From NCBI GenBank assembly GCA_965249735.1, contig CBDFMS010000023.1, forward strand, positions 1 through 64,000: a DNA stretch of 64,000 nt, read 5' to 3'. The translations under genes were made by a program, and so were the position numbers. Source of the stretch: JANQSS01 sp965249735 (lineage in GTDB: Bacteria; Bacteroidota; Bacteroidia; Chitinophagales; Saprospiraceae). Positions 28,427-37,939 of the stretch are shown piece after piece. A model generated the notes under the pieces. The model worked only from the letters and a program-made list of their open reading frames with translations, was not told the origin of the DNA and searched no databases. How positions within the stretch are numbered: position 1 is the first letter of the stretch; each line of letters opens with the position of its first letter.

Positions 28427-31400
28427 ATGTTGAAAAAAGGTAGTCTTTATATCATCCAGGTCTGGATACTTCTTATAGGATTTAATCTAATCGTATCAAG
28501 TGGGTATTCCCAACTGTCCATTCCGCGTAATTATGAAACAAAAGTATTTGAAGAAGGGCTTCAATTGTATGAAAATGAAGTATATGGCTATGCTTCAGAT
28601 CGCTTTGAGGCATTCCTTTCCATTCCGGTAGAAGATCGAAGTCCGGCATGGGCCTCAAATCATCTTTCAGCGCTATTGCATAAAGCCTTGTGCAACTTAT
28701 GGCTTGAAGAAAACCAGGCTGAACATGAACTCGTAACATTGGTTCGCACTCATAAACCGGCTCCGGTGGTCTACGAAGCTGCGATGGAAGTTGGCAACGC
28801 GCGCTACAACAAAAAACGGTACAAGCAAGCTATTGAATATTACGACCTGGTTGATTTGAATGTAGTAGATCAGGACATCAAAGCAGAAGTCGCCTTCAAA
28901 CGTGGATATTGCCATTTTGTGCGAAAAGAATTTGATCTCGCCGCTAATTATTTAACTCAGTCCGCAGCCTATCGCACCGTTTATTACTATCCCTCAAATT
29001 ATTATTTGGGCATGACTTCTTTTTTCAATAAATCTTATACGCGAGCTGCAGGATATTTCGAAAAAGTATCTTCCTCCAAGAAGTACAAGACTTCAGTCCC
29101 CTACTACCTGACTCAAATTTATTTTACTGAAGGAAATTATCAAAGAGTCATTAGCTATGGCGAGAAGCAGCTTAACACGATTGATGTCCAAAAGTCGGAC
29201 GAATTAAAAAATCTTATAGGTCGGAGTTACTATGAATTGGGAGATGAAAAACAGGCACTGAAATATTTTAGAGCGTATGAAGAATCCGAAGCTAAGTTTA
29301 CAGCATCCGATCATTACCAAGTTGGTTATCTCTATTATAAAGACGGAAGTCATGACGATGCCATAAAACACTTAAAAGAAATAGCGGCCCTCGACAATGA
29401 GACCGGTCACCAGGCCAATTATTATCTGGGACACAGTTATATTAAAAAAGGAAATAAAGAGGCTGCCAGGTCGGCATTCGCAAATGTTAAACGCATGACA
29501 GACAACCTCAAGTTACAGGATGAAGCGACTTATAACTACGGCTTGCTTAGCGCTGAATTGAATCACGACCGGGAAGCCGTGAATGCACTCATGGAAATAA
29601 AACCCGGATCGGATTATTATTCGATTTCACAAGAAGCTTTGGCCAAATTATTTCTAAAAACCAACGATTACGACAATGCGATTAGCATTTTGGAAGAATT
29701 GGATAAGAGTAATCCCGTCTTAAAAGAGGCATACCAAAAAGTGACATTTTACAAGGGTGAACAACTTTTCAAAAGACATGAGCACCAAGCCGCACTCACC
29801 TACATCAACAAGTCATTGGATTTTGCCATCGATCCTTACATTCACACGGAAGCACAGTTTACCAAAGGCCTGATTCAACATAAAATGAAACACTACGGTG
29901 CGAGTATATCCAGCTTAAATGCACATGCCACATTACAATCCAACCGGATTACAGAAAGCACACATTTAGCCTCCTATATTCAGGGTTATAATTATTTAAA
30001 ACAAAAAAAATATGGAGAAGCCAAAACCCATTTGACAAAGACCATAGAATCAATACACAGAAATAGTCCTACAATCAAATCAGCATATATTAGAGAAAAT
30101 GTTTTATCGGATGCACTCGTACGATTGGGAGATTGTGAATTTTATTTTAACAATTACGATGCAGCATTGCAAAAATACAACCGTGCTTATACAGCTCAAA
30201 AATCCGGATTCGTTTATGCCTATTTTCAATCTGGTCTAATTTATGGCTTGAATAAAGATCCGATTCAAAAAATAGTTATTCTAGAAGATCTTCAAAACAA
30301 ATACCCGGCTTCTGCTTTAGCCGATGATGCGTTGGTTGAAGCCAGTCGTACCTATTTACAACTTGGAAAATATGATGAAGCCGCAAATCCGTTGTTAAAA
30401 CTCACTAAACAGTACAAACAATCAGAATTAATCACACAGGCATATCTTACCCTGGGTCTCATCAGCTATAATAAAGGTGCCACAGACCAGGCTGTTAAAT
30501 TCTATAAAAGTGTTTTCAATTACAATCCTTCACAGAACGAACGCCAGGATGCCTTTCAAGCACTGCAGGAAATCTATGTCAACGACTTAAAAGACCCTGA
30601 CGAATATGTTGCGTTTATCGAATCAATTTCCGGAGGAAAAATTGCAAATTCGGTTCGAGATAGCTTAAATTTTAAAACTGCATATGCATCGTACGTCAAT
30701 GGAGAATATGCTGATGCAACGCAAGGACTCGGACGATATATTTTGAATTTTCCAAACGGGAATTATCATATTGAGGCACATTATTTCAGAGCTGAATGCG
30801 CAGCCATCGAAAAGGATTATTCAAATGCTTATCGGGATTATGTCTACGTAATTGACCAGGGACCCAGTCAATACTTCGAAAAAGGACTTCGAAAATCCGC
30901 TTTAATCGCATACAATGAATTAAAGAACTTCGAAAAATCCTATTTATACTTCAATCAATTAAGTGCGTTAAATTTAACGGCGGAGCACAGGATAGAAGCT
31001 CTGTTGGGTGCGATGCGTAGTGCACACCGGATTGACAAATCACAAGAGACTCTGCGATTAGCCGGAATGGTGCACAATGATACAGACGCATCAGCCAATG
31101 ATCGACTTGCTGCTGATTACTATCTGGCAATAATCTATTATGATAAAAAACTTTATGATGAAGCCTTAGCTCCGCTGAATCGTCTATCAAAACAAAGTCA
31201 GGATGAATTCGCTGCTGAAGCTCGATACCTTATAGCCTCATCATATTATCAACAAGAAGAATTCGGAATTGCTGAAGAAATGTGCCGTTTGGCCATAAAA
31301 GAAAATGCAAATTACCCGTATTGGGTTGCCAAAAGTATTATTCTACTTTCAGATGTCCTGGTAGCAAAAGGAGACACATTCAATGCAAAAGCTGCATTAG

Positions 31401-31546
31401 AAGCCGTAATTGAAAACTTCACTGAGGATGCAACGCTAGTAGCAGATGCCAAATCAAAATTAAAGCGCATCACCGACGCTGAAAAGCGCACGAATGAACT
31501 TATTCAAGATTCGAAAAATGACTTAATTCAATTAGAAGAAAATTAA
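28427..31546 (+). CDS. Large secreted tetratricopeptide-repeat protein
   Basis: Protein of 1039 residues with an N-terminal signal sequence (hydrophobic stretch IIQVWILLIGFNLIVSS) and many TPR-like helix pairs over nearly its whole length. Examples are KRYKQAIEYYDLVDL, GNKEAARSAFANVK, KYGEAKTHLTKTIE, KYDEAANPLLKLTKQY and EFGIAEEMCRLAIKENA. The end is a charged coiled-coil-like tail. TPR arrays of this size usually act as periplasmic or outer-membrane scaffolds. I start at ATG 28427; an in-frame TTG lies two codons before. The outer-membrane gene follows after one base, so the two are certainly coupled. Confidence 0.85.
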   Translation: MLKKGSLYIIQVWILLIGFNLIVSSGYSQLSIPRNYETKVFEEGLQLYENEVYGYASDRFEAFLSIPVEDRSPAWASNHLSALLHKALCNLWLEENQAEHELVTLVRTHKPAPVVYEAAMEVGNARYNKKRYKQAIEYYDLVDLNVVDQDIKAEVAFKRGYCHFVRKEFDLAANYLTQSAAYRTVYYYPSNYYLGMTSFFNKSYTRAAGYFEKVSSSKKYKTSVPYYLTQIYFTEGNYQRVISYGEKQLNTIDVQKSDELKNLIGRSYYELGDEKQALKYFRAYEESEAKFTASDHYQVGYLYYKDGSHDDAIKHLKEIAALDNETGHQANYYLGHSYIKKGNKEAARSAFANVKRMTDNLKLQDEATYNYGLLSAELNHDREAVNALMEIKPGSDYYSISQEALAKLFLKTNDYDNAISILEELDKSNPVLKEAYQKVTFYKGEQLFKRHEHQAALTYINKSLDFAIDPYIHTEAQFTKGLIQHKMKHYGASISSLNAHATLQSNRITESTHLASYIQGYNYLKQKKYGEAKTHLTKTIESIHRNSPTIKSAYIRENVLSDALVRLGDCEFYFNNYDAALQKYNRAYTAQKSGFVYAYFQSGLIYGLNKDPIQKIVILEDLQNKYPASALADDALVEASRTYLQLGKYDEAANPLLKLTKQYKQSELITQAYLTLGLISYNKGATDQAVKFYKSVFNYNPSQNERQDAFQALQEIYVNDLKDPDEYVAFIESISGGKIANSVRDSLNFKTAYASYVNGEYADATQGLGRYILNFPNGNYHIEAHYFRAECAAIEKDYSNAYRDYVYVIDQGPSQYFEKGLRKSALIAYNELKNFEKSYLYFNQLSALNLTAEHRIEALLGAMRSAHRIDKSQETLRLAGMVHNDTDASANDRLAADYYLAIIYYDKKLYDEALAPLNRLSKQSQDEFAAEARYLIASSYYQQEEFGIAEEMCRLAIKENANYPYWVAKSIILLSDVLVAKGDTFNAKAALEAVIENFTEDATLVADAKSKLKRITDAEKRTNELIQDSKNDLIQLEEN

Positions 31547-31547
31547 T

Positions 31548-33152
31548 ATGAGAAAATATTTAATTTTTTGTTTTATTATTATCGCAGGGTCAACTTCAGC
31601 TCAAACTGTACCTGATCTTCCTAGCAGCGAAATTGAAATAATCAAGGGCTTTAATGCGCGATTAACTGAAGCATCCATGCTAGACATCCCCTTACCTGCG
31701 CACACTCCAGATACGAACAGGGCATTTATTCGCCAATACAAATTATCCACTCAGCCTATTCAATTGGAATATCCGGCACCCCAAATGAAACCGCTGGCCA
31801 TGCCCCGGGAAGAAAACCCAGTTGGTCACCCGTTTTATGTGAAACTTGGTTATGGAATTCAAACGAATCCCTTTGTGGAAGTGGCTCATTACTTAGTTGC
31901 TGACCGATTTAATCTAACAAGTCATGCAAGTTTTGAATCGGTGAAAGACAACAACAATGACAATAAAAAATTTCAGGATATCGACGTTCATTTCGATTCG
32001 AATATTGAATTATCTGACATGCTACAACTGAATGCGCAAGCTTCGTACTTGCGTCAAAATCGAAATCTCTATGCAACAAATTATCATCCTTTTGAACATG
32101 ATACCGAGATTGTATATGACATACCTGAAGTACATCTATCAATTCAAAATGCCCTCGAAACCGAAACAAACATTGACTATGAATTAGGATATACGTACAG
32201 ACATACGAAAGATAATTCATTCAATAAGGAAACAAATCACAGGTTCGAAGGGAGGGCTGAGAAACTATTCGAAGAGAGTGATATTCGATTTGAATTGCAC
32301 GGCGTGGCTGAATTGAACAAGCTAAAAGGTGCTCAAGACCTCACTTTAAATAATTACATAGTTGGAGGACTCATTGGATATAATCATACTGGATGGAATC
32401 TTCGCGGTGGTATTGATCTTGCTATTTTAGATGATGATATTAAGATCCAACCACAGGCAGAACTCAATTTACTCCTGTCTCCCACTCTGCGACCATACAT
32501 CGGTATGCGTTCGGGAATTGAACAAAACAACTATTATTCACTGACACGAGACAATCCCTATTCGTCGCGAACATTGGACGCTTTAAACAACGAAACAACA
32601 TTGACATTCTATGTAGGGGCTCAGGGCGAAATCGAACGAGCAAACTATGAAGTCGTTTTTGGATATAAAATGAGCGAGAATAAAGCTCTTTTCATAAATA
32701 ACTACCCGGATACATCAACTTTTCTGGTTGAATATGATGACATTAATACGATTTCAATCGCGATTAAAGGAGATGTAGAATTACTGGATGGTCTAAACAC
32801 GGGAGCAGGTATTACATTCTATTCTTATAACACTGACATGGCGGATGAAGCATGGCATCTTCCGGGATTGTCTTGGCAATTGCATGCCCGTTATTCAAAA
32901 TTACTCGACAACAAGTTGACCCTAACAGGAATGTTAAATTCTTTGAGTGGAATACAATACATGAATCCGCTAGGTCAATCAGATAATCTAAATGCGCAAT
33001 ACGATTTTTCTATTCTGGCTGACTACAAAATGAACAAAAACTTTTATGTTTTTCTACACCTGAATAATCTCTTCGACAATCAAAAGGAGAATTATTTCGG
33101 ATATGACCGCATCGGAATTAATCCGCAAATTGGTGTGAAGGTTCAGTTGTAA
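31548..33152 (+). CDS. Outer-membrane beta-barrel protein, TonB-receptor-like
   Basis: Secreted protein of 534 residues with the signal peptide MRKYLIFCFIIIAGSTSAQ. After about 85 residues of Pro-rich linker the sequence becomes a long series of amphipathic strands with short turns (FYVKLGYGIQTNPFVEVA, LQLNAQASYLRQNRN, NLRGGIDLAILDD). It ends FYVFLHLNNLFDNQKENYFG and PQIGVKVQL, the closing strand pattern of TonB-dependent-receptor-like barrels. No plug domain is seen. It directly follows the TPR protein gene (one base), which suggests a shared outer-membrane complex. The function is unknown. Confidence 0.78.
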   Translation: MRKYLIFCFIIIAGSTSAQTVPDLPSSEIEIIKGFNARLTEASMLDIPLPAHTPDTNRAFIRQYKLSTQPIQLEYPAPQMKPLAMPREENPVGHPFYVKLGYGIQTNPFVEVAHYLVADRFNLTSHASFESVKDNNNDNKKFQDIDVHFDSNIELSDMLQLNAQASYLRQNRNLYATNYHPFEHDTEIVYDIPEVHLSIQNALETETNIDYELGYTYRHTKDNSFNKETNHRFEGRAEKLFEESDIRFELHGVAELNKLKGAQDLTLNNYIVGGLIGYNHTGWNLRGGIDLAILDDDIKIQPQAELNLLLSPTLRPYIGMRSGIEQNNYYSLTRDNPYSSRTLDALNNETTLTFYVGAQGEIERANYEVVFGYKMSENKALFINNYPDTSTFLVEYDDINTISIAIKGDVELLDGLNTGAGITFYSYNTDMADEAWHLPGLSWQLHARYSKLLDNKLTLTGMLNSLSGIQYMNPLGQSDNLNAQYDFSILADYKMNKNFYVFLHLNNLFDNQKENYFGYDRIGINPQIGVKVQL

Positions 33153-33317
33153 TCCATAGAAAAATAAATCCAATCTAGTTTCTGTTTCATCATTTGAGAT
33201 GTGAATCATAATCACGTGTATCCTTGTCGTTTGCAACTTCAAAAATCAAAATGCGGACAATGACCAGTGTTAATTCTGATAATGACGCGGGTCAATACAA
33301 TGCAATTACACTGACTA

Positions 33318-33325
33318 TACTTTTG
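33318..33325 (+). promoter_or_regulatory. -7 promoter box for satP
   Basis: TACTTTTG, a full TAnnTTTG match, lies 25 bases before the satP start codon. Transcription would begin near 33330-33333, placing the FNR-like palindrome over the transcription start and ribosome site. Confidence 0.45.
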
Positions 33326-33334
33326 AGGCTTAGT

Positions 33335-33348
33335 TTGATTTAAATCAA
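33335..33348. promoter_or_regulatory. Perfect FNR-type palindrome at the satP start
   Basis: TTGATTTAAATCAA is an exact match to the FNR consensus TTGAT-N4-ATCAA and is part of a 16-base perfect palindrome (33334-33349). It ends one base before the satP ATG. By position, downstream of the -7 box, it would block transcription when bound. A CRP/FNR-family regulator is the likely binder; which one is unknown. Confidence 0.55.
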
Positions 33349-33349
33349 A

Positions 33350-33952
33350 ATGAAAAATCGTATGGAGGCTTCATCAAATCTCGTTGTTCAAGATAATACT
33401 GCAAACCCTGCACCGTTGGGGCTGCTGGGTTTTGGACTAACCACCGTTCTACTGAATTTACACAATGCTGGTTTTTTTGCTTTGGATAGCATGATCCTGG
33501 CAATGGGGATTTTCTATGGAGGTATTGCCCAAATTATTGCGGGCATCATGGAGTGGAAGAAAAACAACACGTTTGGCACCACGGCATTTACATCCTATGG
33601 TTTGTTTTGGTTAAGTCTGGCCGGATTACTCATTCTTCCGAGAATTGGCTTAGCCTCAGCAGCCAGCTCCACCGCCATGGGCTATTATTTATTCATTTGG
33701 GGACTTTTTACTGCAGTCATGTTTGTTGCAACACTGAAACTAAACGGAATTCTTCAATTTGTATTTGCTTCCCTTGCCATATTGTTTTTTCTACTGGCCA
33801 TTGGCGACTGGACTGGAAGTACATTAATCAAAACCATAGCTGGATATGAAGGTGTAATTTGTGGTGCTTCTGCAATATATGCAGGACTTGCCCAGGTTTT
33901 AAATGAAGTTTATGATCGAACTGTGTTGCCGATATGGCCAGTTAATAATTAA
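33350..33952 (+). CDS. satP: Acetate uptake transporter, GPR1/FUN34/SatP family
   Basis: Six-helix membrane protein of 200 residues carrying succinate/acetate into the cell. The family signature NPAPLGLLGFGLTT is at residues 19-32. Helices follow with FALDSMILAMGIFYGGIAQIIAG (conserved Phe-Tyr-Gly-Gly), TTAFTSYGLFWLSLAG, FAS-type pore residues and IAGYEGVICGASAIYAGLAQ. The start may be ATG 33350 or ATG 33362; both leave the family core intact. The gene stands alone and its 5' end is covered by the FNR-like site. Confidence 0.92.
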   Translation: MKNRMEASSNLVVQDNTANPAPLGLLGFGLTTVLLNLHNAGFFALDSMILAMGIFYGGIAQIIAGIMEWKKNNTFGTTAFTSYGLFWLSLAGLLILPRIGLASAASSTAMGYYLFIWGLFTAVMFVATLKLNGILQFVFASLAILFFLLAIGDWTGSTLIKTIAGYEGVICGASAIYAGLAQVLNEVYDRTVLPIWPVNN

Positions 33953-34042
33953 TAAACATCTATATTCTGAAATGCATCCATCAAAGATCATGAAGGTGGA
34001 GCAAGAACCTCATCAATAGAATTGCTGCCAAATACAGACAAG

Positions 34043-35686
34043 TTACTGTTCACTCAGATCTCCATTATAGGACTGAATGAACTCTTTATCCAATAATGGC
34101 GAATCCTTGTACTTCAATCGTAAAATATTTAACGCTTCTTTTAGTTCGGCAACAACAGATTCATAATTAGAGTCATTGTACAGATTTCTCATCTCATTGG
34201 GATCGTTCTGAATGTCATACAATTCCCATTCGTCTACGTCATGATAAAAATGAATTAATTTAAAATTCTTATTCGCGATTCCATAATGACGTTTGACGGC
34301 ATGTTCCGCCGGATATTCATAGTAATGATAATACACCGCGTCTCGCTTCCATTGTTCTTGCTTGCCTTTCAATAATGGGACCAAACTTTCACCTTGCATA
34401 TCCTCTGGAATTTCGATTCCGGCCGCTTCCAAAAATGTTTGAGCAAAATCTAAATTTTGTACCATTTCTTCATTTATACTACCTGCTCTTATCGCATTCG
34501 GCCACCGAAAAAGCAAGGGTATTTTAAATGATTCATCATACATAAATCGCTTATCAAACCAACCATGCTCCCCTAAAAAGAAACCTTGATCTGATGTATA
34601 AACTACAATGGTATTCTCCGACAATCCATGTTCATCCAGATATTTCAGCACTCGACCGACATTGTCGTCAACGGAAGAAATACATCCCAAATAATCTTGC
34701 ATGTAGCGCTGATATTTCCATTTCATTTTTTCTGCTTCTTTCATATCCGTCCAATTATTTTTAAAAGCATTTGAAATAGAATCCATAATGGGTTGATATT
34801 TTGATCTCTGCATAGAATCAGATCGAAATAGCTCACTATTTTCAAAGAGACCTTTGTCCCTCGGATCTGGTATTATTCCAAGTTCATTTACAACCTCCGG
34901 AAGGACTTTGCAATCGTAGCTAAGTAACATATGTTTCAAGATGTTCATTTCGGCAGTTTTGGCTGCGCTACCTCGACTCGAATAATCATCAAAGAGATTC
35001 TCAGGTTCAGGATACTCCACCCTTGAAAATTTTTTAAAATCATCAGGATTTGGCCACCAGGGACGATGTGGTGCTTTGTGCAAGTACATCATTAAAAATG
35101 GCTTCTCTGGCTCTCTCTTTTTGTCCAGCCAGTCAATCACTAAATCTGTTATCACATCCGTCACGTAACCCTTTATATTAATCTTCTTTCCATTTTTTGA
35201 AATAAAGTCCGGATTAACATATTTTCCCTGTCCAGGCAAAATCATAAAATCATCAACCCCTTTTGGATTATTTCCAAAATGCAACTTCCCGAACATTGCA
35301 GTCTGATAACCAGCCGTCTGAAATAATTGTGGAAAAGTCACTTGTGTCGTATCAAATGGAGTCAAATTGTCAATTTTCCCATGAATATGTGCATGCTTAC
35401 CAGTTAATATTGTTGCTCGAGATGGTGCACATATAGAATTAGTCACCGTAGCATTTGTGAAAATCATTCCTTCATCAGCCAGGCGATCGATGTTTGGCGT
35501 ATTAATCAACTCGTCGCTATATGCACTAACAGCTTTATAGGCATGATCGTCAGACATTATAAATAGAATATTTGGTCTGGTTAACTCTGCCGTGTTAGAA
35601 CGATCTGAAGTACACCCAATTACTAAACTCAATAGAATTAGACCTATTATATGGTACCGAAATGACTTAAGTTTAGAACATTGCAT
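34043..35686 (-). CDS. Type I sulfatase, lipoprotein
   Basis: Alkaline-phosphatase-fold sulfatase of 547 residues, hydrolysing sulfate esters after its cysteine is turned to formylglycine. Metal-binding FIMSDDHAYKA comes first, then TPNIDRLADEGM, and the modification site SICAPSRATILTGK with Cys86 (C-x-P-S-R). Further blocks are GKLHFGNNPKG and YTSDQGFFLGEHGWFDKR. The N-terminus has a lipoprotein signal ending LLSLVIGC, so it is anchored in the periplasm or on the surface. A carbohydrate substrate is the usual case in this phylum. No SusC/SusD genes are adjacent, so it is not in a typical polysaccharide locus. Confidence 0.9.
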   Translation of the reverse strand: MQCSKLKSFRYHIIGLILLSLVIGCTSDRSNTAELTRPNILFIMSDDHAYKAVSAYSDELINTPNIDRLADEGMIFTNATVTNSICAPSRATILTGKHAHIHGKIDNLTPFDTTQVTFPQLFQTAGYQTAMFGKLHFGNNPKGVDDFMILPGQGKYVNPDFISKNGKKINIKGYVTDVITDLVIDWLDKKREPEKPFLMMYLHKAPHRPWWPNPDDFKKFSRVEYPEPENLFDDYSSRGSAAKTAEMNILKHMLLSYDCKVLPEVVNELGIIPDPRDKGLFENSELFRSDSMQRSKYQPIMDSISNAFKNNWTDMKEAEKMKWKYQRYMQDYLGCISSVDDNVGRVLKYLDEHGLSENTIVVYTSDQGFFLGEHGWFDKRFMYDESFKIPLLFRWPNAIRAGSINEEMVQNLDFAQTFLEAAGIEIPEDMQGESLVPLLKGKQEQWKRDAVYYHYYEYPAEHAVKRHYGIANKNFKLIHFYHDVDEWELYDIQNDPNEMRNLYNDSNYESVVAELKEALNILRLKYKDSPLLDKEFIQSYNGDLSEQ

Positions 35687-35792
35687 AAAAGCTAAATTTA
35701 CATGTAATGTGGAGATTATACTTATTTTGCAAATAGGTCATTTATTCTTCTAAACGCCATGGTTGAAATTATACTTTCAATCTGTTTGCTAT

Positions 35793-36488
35793 TTAATAAA
35801 CCATCAAAAGCACAGCTACTTGTATACCATCGTACAAAGCATGTGCTATGACTAGTGGTAACATTCTTCGTTTATAATAAAAATAAGTACAGCTTACCAG
35901 ACTTTTAATGGCAATCGTCACTACCCCATATGACCCTTGTCCCCAATGCACCAATCCCATGAGTATCGAAGTTATTAATATGACAGATACAATCCAGACC
36001 TTATGATCCGAGAGCTTCCATAAAGTGCTCAAAATGAAAACGCGGACCAATTCCTCATAGAGCGCAACTCCCAACCACAATACGGGCCCAAACCAAAGAA
36101 GTAGAAGTAGCGGATTTTCACGCAGAGATAGCATTAACCCCAGGAGCTCTTCATTAGGAATAAAATTCAAATAATTGATAATCGTTACTCGCTCTAAATA
36201 AAAAAGAGCAAAATATATTGCTGTCAGAATCATACCCCACGTGACATCGCTCGTCCAACTTGAGGGTCCCGAATTAAAATCCGCCAGATCTTCTTTGAGG
36301 AAGTACTTTTTTAAGAGCCATATGACAATCACACTTCCTCCACCAAAAAGCAGCGGATATGCAATCAATTCTGAGACAGCAAAACCTGTTGATTGATGTA
36401 GTCGAATCCATATCATCATTCCAAAGGGGATGAATACAACCACTGACAATGCCAAAATCGATTTTAAAACTTGAAGTCTTTTCCGCAC
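35793..36488 (-). CDS. CPBP (CAAX protease-like) membrane protein
   Basis: Membrane protein of 231 residues with about seven helices. The CPBP region starts LGVALYEELVRVFIL, then SILMGLVHWGQG (metal-site His) and LPLVIAHALYDGIQ (second His and Asp). In most members the first motif is EExxxR; here the Arg follows the two Glu after only two residues. It may still align as E-x-x-x-R using the first Glu. CPBP proteins are intramembrane proteases with Glu and His at the active site. Substrate unknown. Transcribed with or just after no clear partner. Confidence 0.75.
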   Translation of the reverse strand: MRKRLQVLKSILALSVVVFIPFGMMIWIRLHQSTGFAVSELIAYPLLFGGGSVIVIWLLKKYFLKEDLADFNSGPSSWTSDVTWGMILTAIYFALFYLERVTIINYLNFIPNEELLGLMLSLRENPLLLLLWFGPVLWLGVALYEELVRVFILSTLWKLSDHKVWIVSVILITSILMGLVHWGQGSYGVVTIAIKSLVSCTYFYYKRRMLPLVIAHALYDGIQVAVLLMVY

Positions 36489-36601
36489 AATTCTAATTTC
36501 GTGTAATACAATATACCCTTATTTTTCACCAAGAGAACAATAGATTCGTACATCAATATTTAATCATCCATGATCACAATGATCATGTCACCATTCCAGC
36601 A

Positions 36602-37771
36602 CTAATCTCTGTGCATATCTAAAATCGCTTCTTTTATCCTGCTCATGCAATCGATGACAACCTCGTTAGATGTAGCAATATTCATTCGCATGAATCGTGC
36701 CCCTGCACGTCCAAACCAATGTCCTGCATTGATAGCAACATTCGATTTTTGTGTAATCGCTTTAAACATTTCTTGACTATCAGCAAAAACATTCCGAAAA
36801 TCCAGCCAAACCTGGAATGTTCCTTCCGGTTCAATCAGGTTTACTTCGCTATCGACCAGCTCAGATCGAATACTATTCACATTGCACTCAATCGAACTGA
36901 TCAAGTCTCTTAGCCAATCCTCACCAAACTTATAAGCTGTTTCTAACGCTACACGAGTCAAGGCATTCGTCCGCCCTAAATTGTACTTGGCCATCGTCTT
37001 CTTTATTGACAATCTTATTTCCTCGTTCGGAATAATGGCAATCGAATCTGATATTCCGCAAAGATTGAAGGTTTTAGCTTCAGATGTACAGACCACAATC
37101 TTGCGCCATACGTCCACTTGATTCAGAACTGAATTAAATTTATTTCCAAAGAGAATAACATCTTTATGAATTTCATCTGATATTAATAGAACATCATGAG
37201 ATTTGCAAATAGATACAATTTGATGTAACTCGTGCTCACTCCAGACTCGTCCTACCGGATTATGGGGATTGCATAATATCAGCATCTTATTACTACTCTC
37301 GGCAGCCTTGTTATTCAAATCTTCTAAATCTATTTCATATTTTTGATCGACCAATTTCAGATTATTTTTAATTAATTTTCTTTTGGTCTTTCGTATAACG
37401 TCCTTAAACTCCATAAACACAGGTGGCTGGATAATAATGCCGTCACCTCTTGATGTGAAATTTTCGATTAATATGGAAATAGTCGTTGTAATACTCGGAC
37501 TAAACAAGATTTGATTTTGATCTAAATCGATTTCATTCATAGAATTGTACCAGTTTTTTTGAGCAGCAAAGAAAGATTCCGGTTTATATTCGTAGCCAAA
37601 TCCAGAATTTTGGACTCGTTGAATTAAGGCTTTTTGTATTGGTGCGGCAATTTGAAAATCCATATCCGCAACCCACATGGGAGTCATTTTGCTGTTTCCA
37701 AAAAGGGAATGCAAGGTTTTTGAATTCGATTTCGTCCGAGGTAAGGCATCAAGTTTGTTATCGATTTCCAT
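36602..37771 (-). CDS. PatB/MalY-type C-S lyase/aminotransferase
   Basis: PLP enzyme of 389 residues from the cystathionine beta-lyase PatB/MalY group. Group marks are MTPMWVADMDF at the N-terminus, NSGFGYEYKPE, ILCNPHNPVGRVWSE, LLISDEIHKDVIL and the Schiff-base lysine Lys233 in TSEAKTFNLCG. GAGWFGRAG-like contact GHWFGRAGARFMRMNIA ends it. These enzymes cleave C-S bonds of cystathionine or cysteine conjugates, or transaminate. The gene's first 54 bases are repeated, with about three quarters identity, in a truncated copy just upstream, and the copy's stop codon falls inside this gene. Confidence 0.9.
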   Translation of the reverse strand: MEIDNKLDALPRTKSNSKTLHSLFGNSKMTPMWVADMDFQIAAPIQKALIQRVQNSGFGYEYKPESFFAAQKNWYNSMNEIDLDQNQILFSPSITTTISILIENFTSRGDGIIIQPPVFMEFKDVIRKTKRKLIKNNLKLVDQKYEIDLEDLNNKAAESSNKMLILCNPHNPVGRVWSEHELHQIVSICKSHDVLLISDEIHKDVILFGNKFNSVLNQVDVWRKIVVCTSEAKTFNLCGISDSIAIIPNEEIRLSIKKTMAKYNLGRTNALTRVALETAYKFGEDWLRDLISSIECNVNSIRSELVDSEVNLIEPEGTFQVWLDFRNVFADSQEMFKAITQKSNVAINAGHWFGRAGARFMRMNIATSNEVVIDCMSRIKEAILDMHRD

Positions 37772-37895
37772 TTTTCAGAATACTTTTAAAGTAAATGGCA
37801 ATTGCCAGCATATAACTATTTGAGAACAGCCTGAGCTGTTCTTTCAAATTCGACTTTGTAAGTGGTAAGGATTTAAGTTTTTTATCGATATTCAT
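37758..37895 (-). pseudogene. Truncated duplicate of the patB-like gene's 5' end
   Basis: A 45-residue frame. Its first 29 residues align with the start of the gene downstream: MNIDKKLKSLPLTKSN against MEIDNKLDALPRTKSN, and LFSNSYM against LFGNSKM, 17 of 29 positions identical. The DNA of the first 54 bases matches at about 41 positions. After that the similarity stops and the frame ends at TAA (37758-37760), 11 bases inside the downstream gene. It is most simply the remnant of a tandem duplication in which most of one copy was deleted. A role as a coupled leader peptide is also possible. Confidence 0.7.
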
Positions 37896-37939
37896 TAGGT
37901 GCTCCTTAGTTTGTCTTTATCCGATAAAATATGGACGAA

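Noticed and set aside
33152..33349. A possible small RNA in the gap before satP
   Set aside because: Only scattered short repeats are seen, with no stable hairpin and T run. The promoter and FNR-like site explain the end of it.
37758..37895. A short membrane or toxin peptide
   Set aside because: The C-terminal half (LAIAIYFKSIL) is mildly hydrophobic, but similarity of the N-terminal half to the downstream gene explains the frame better.
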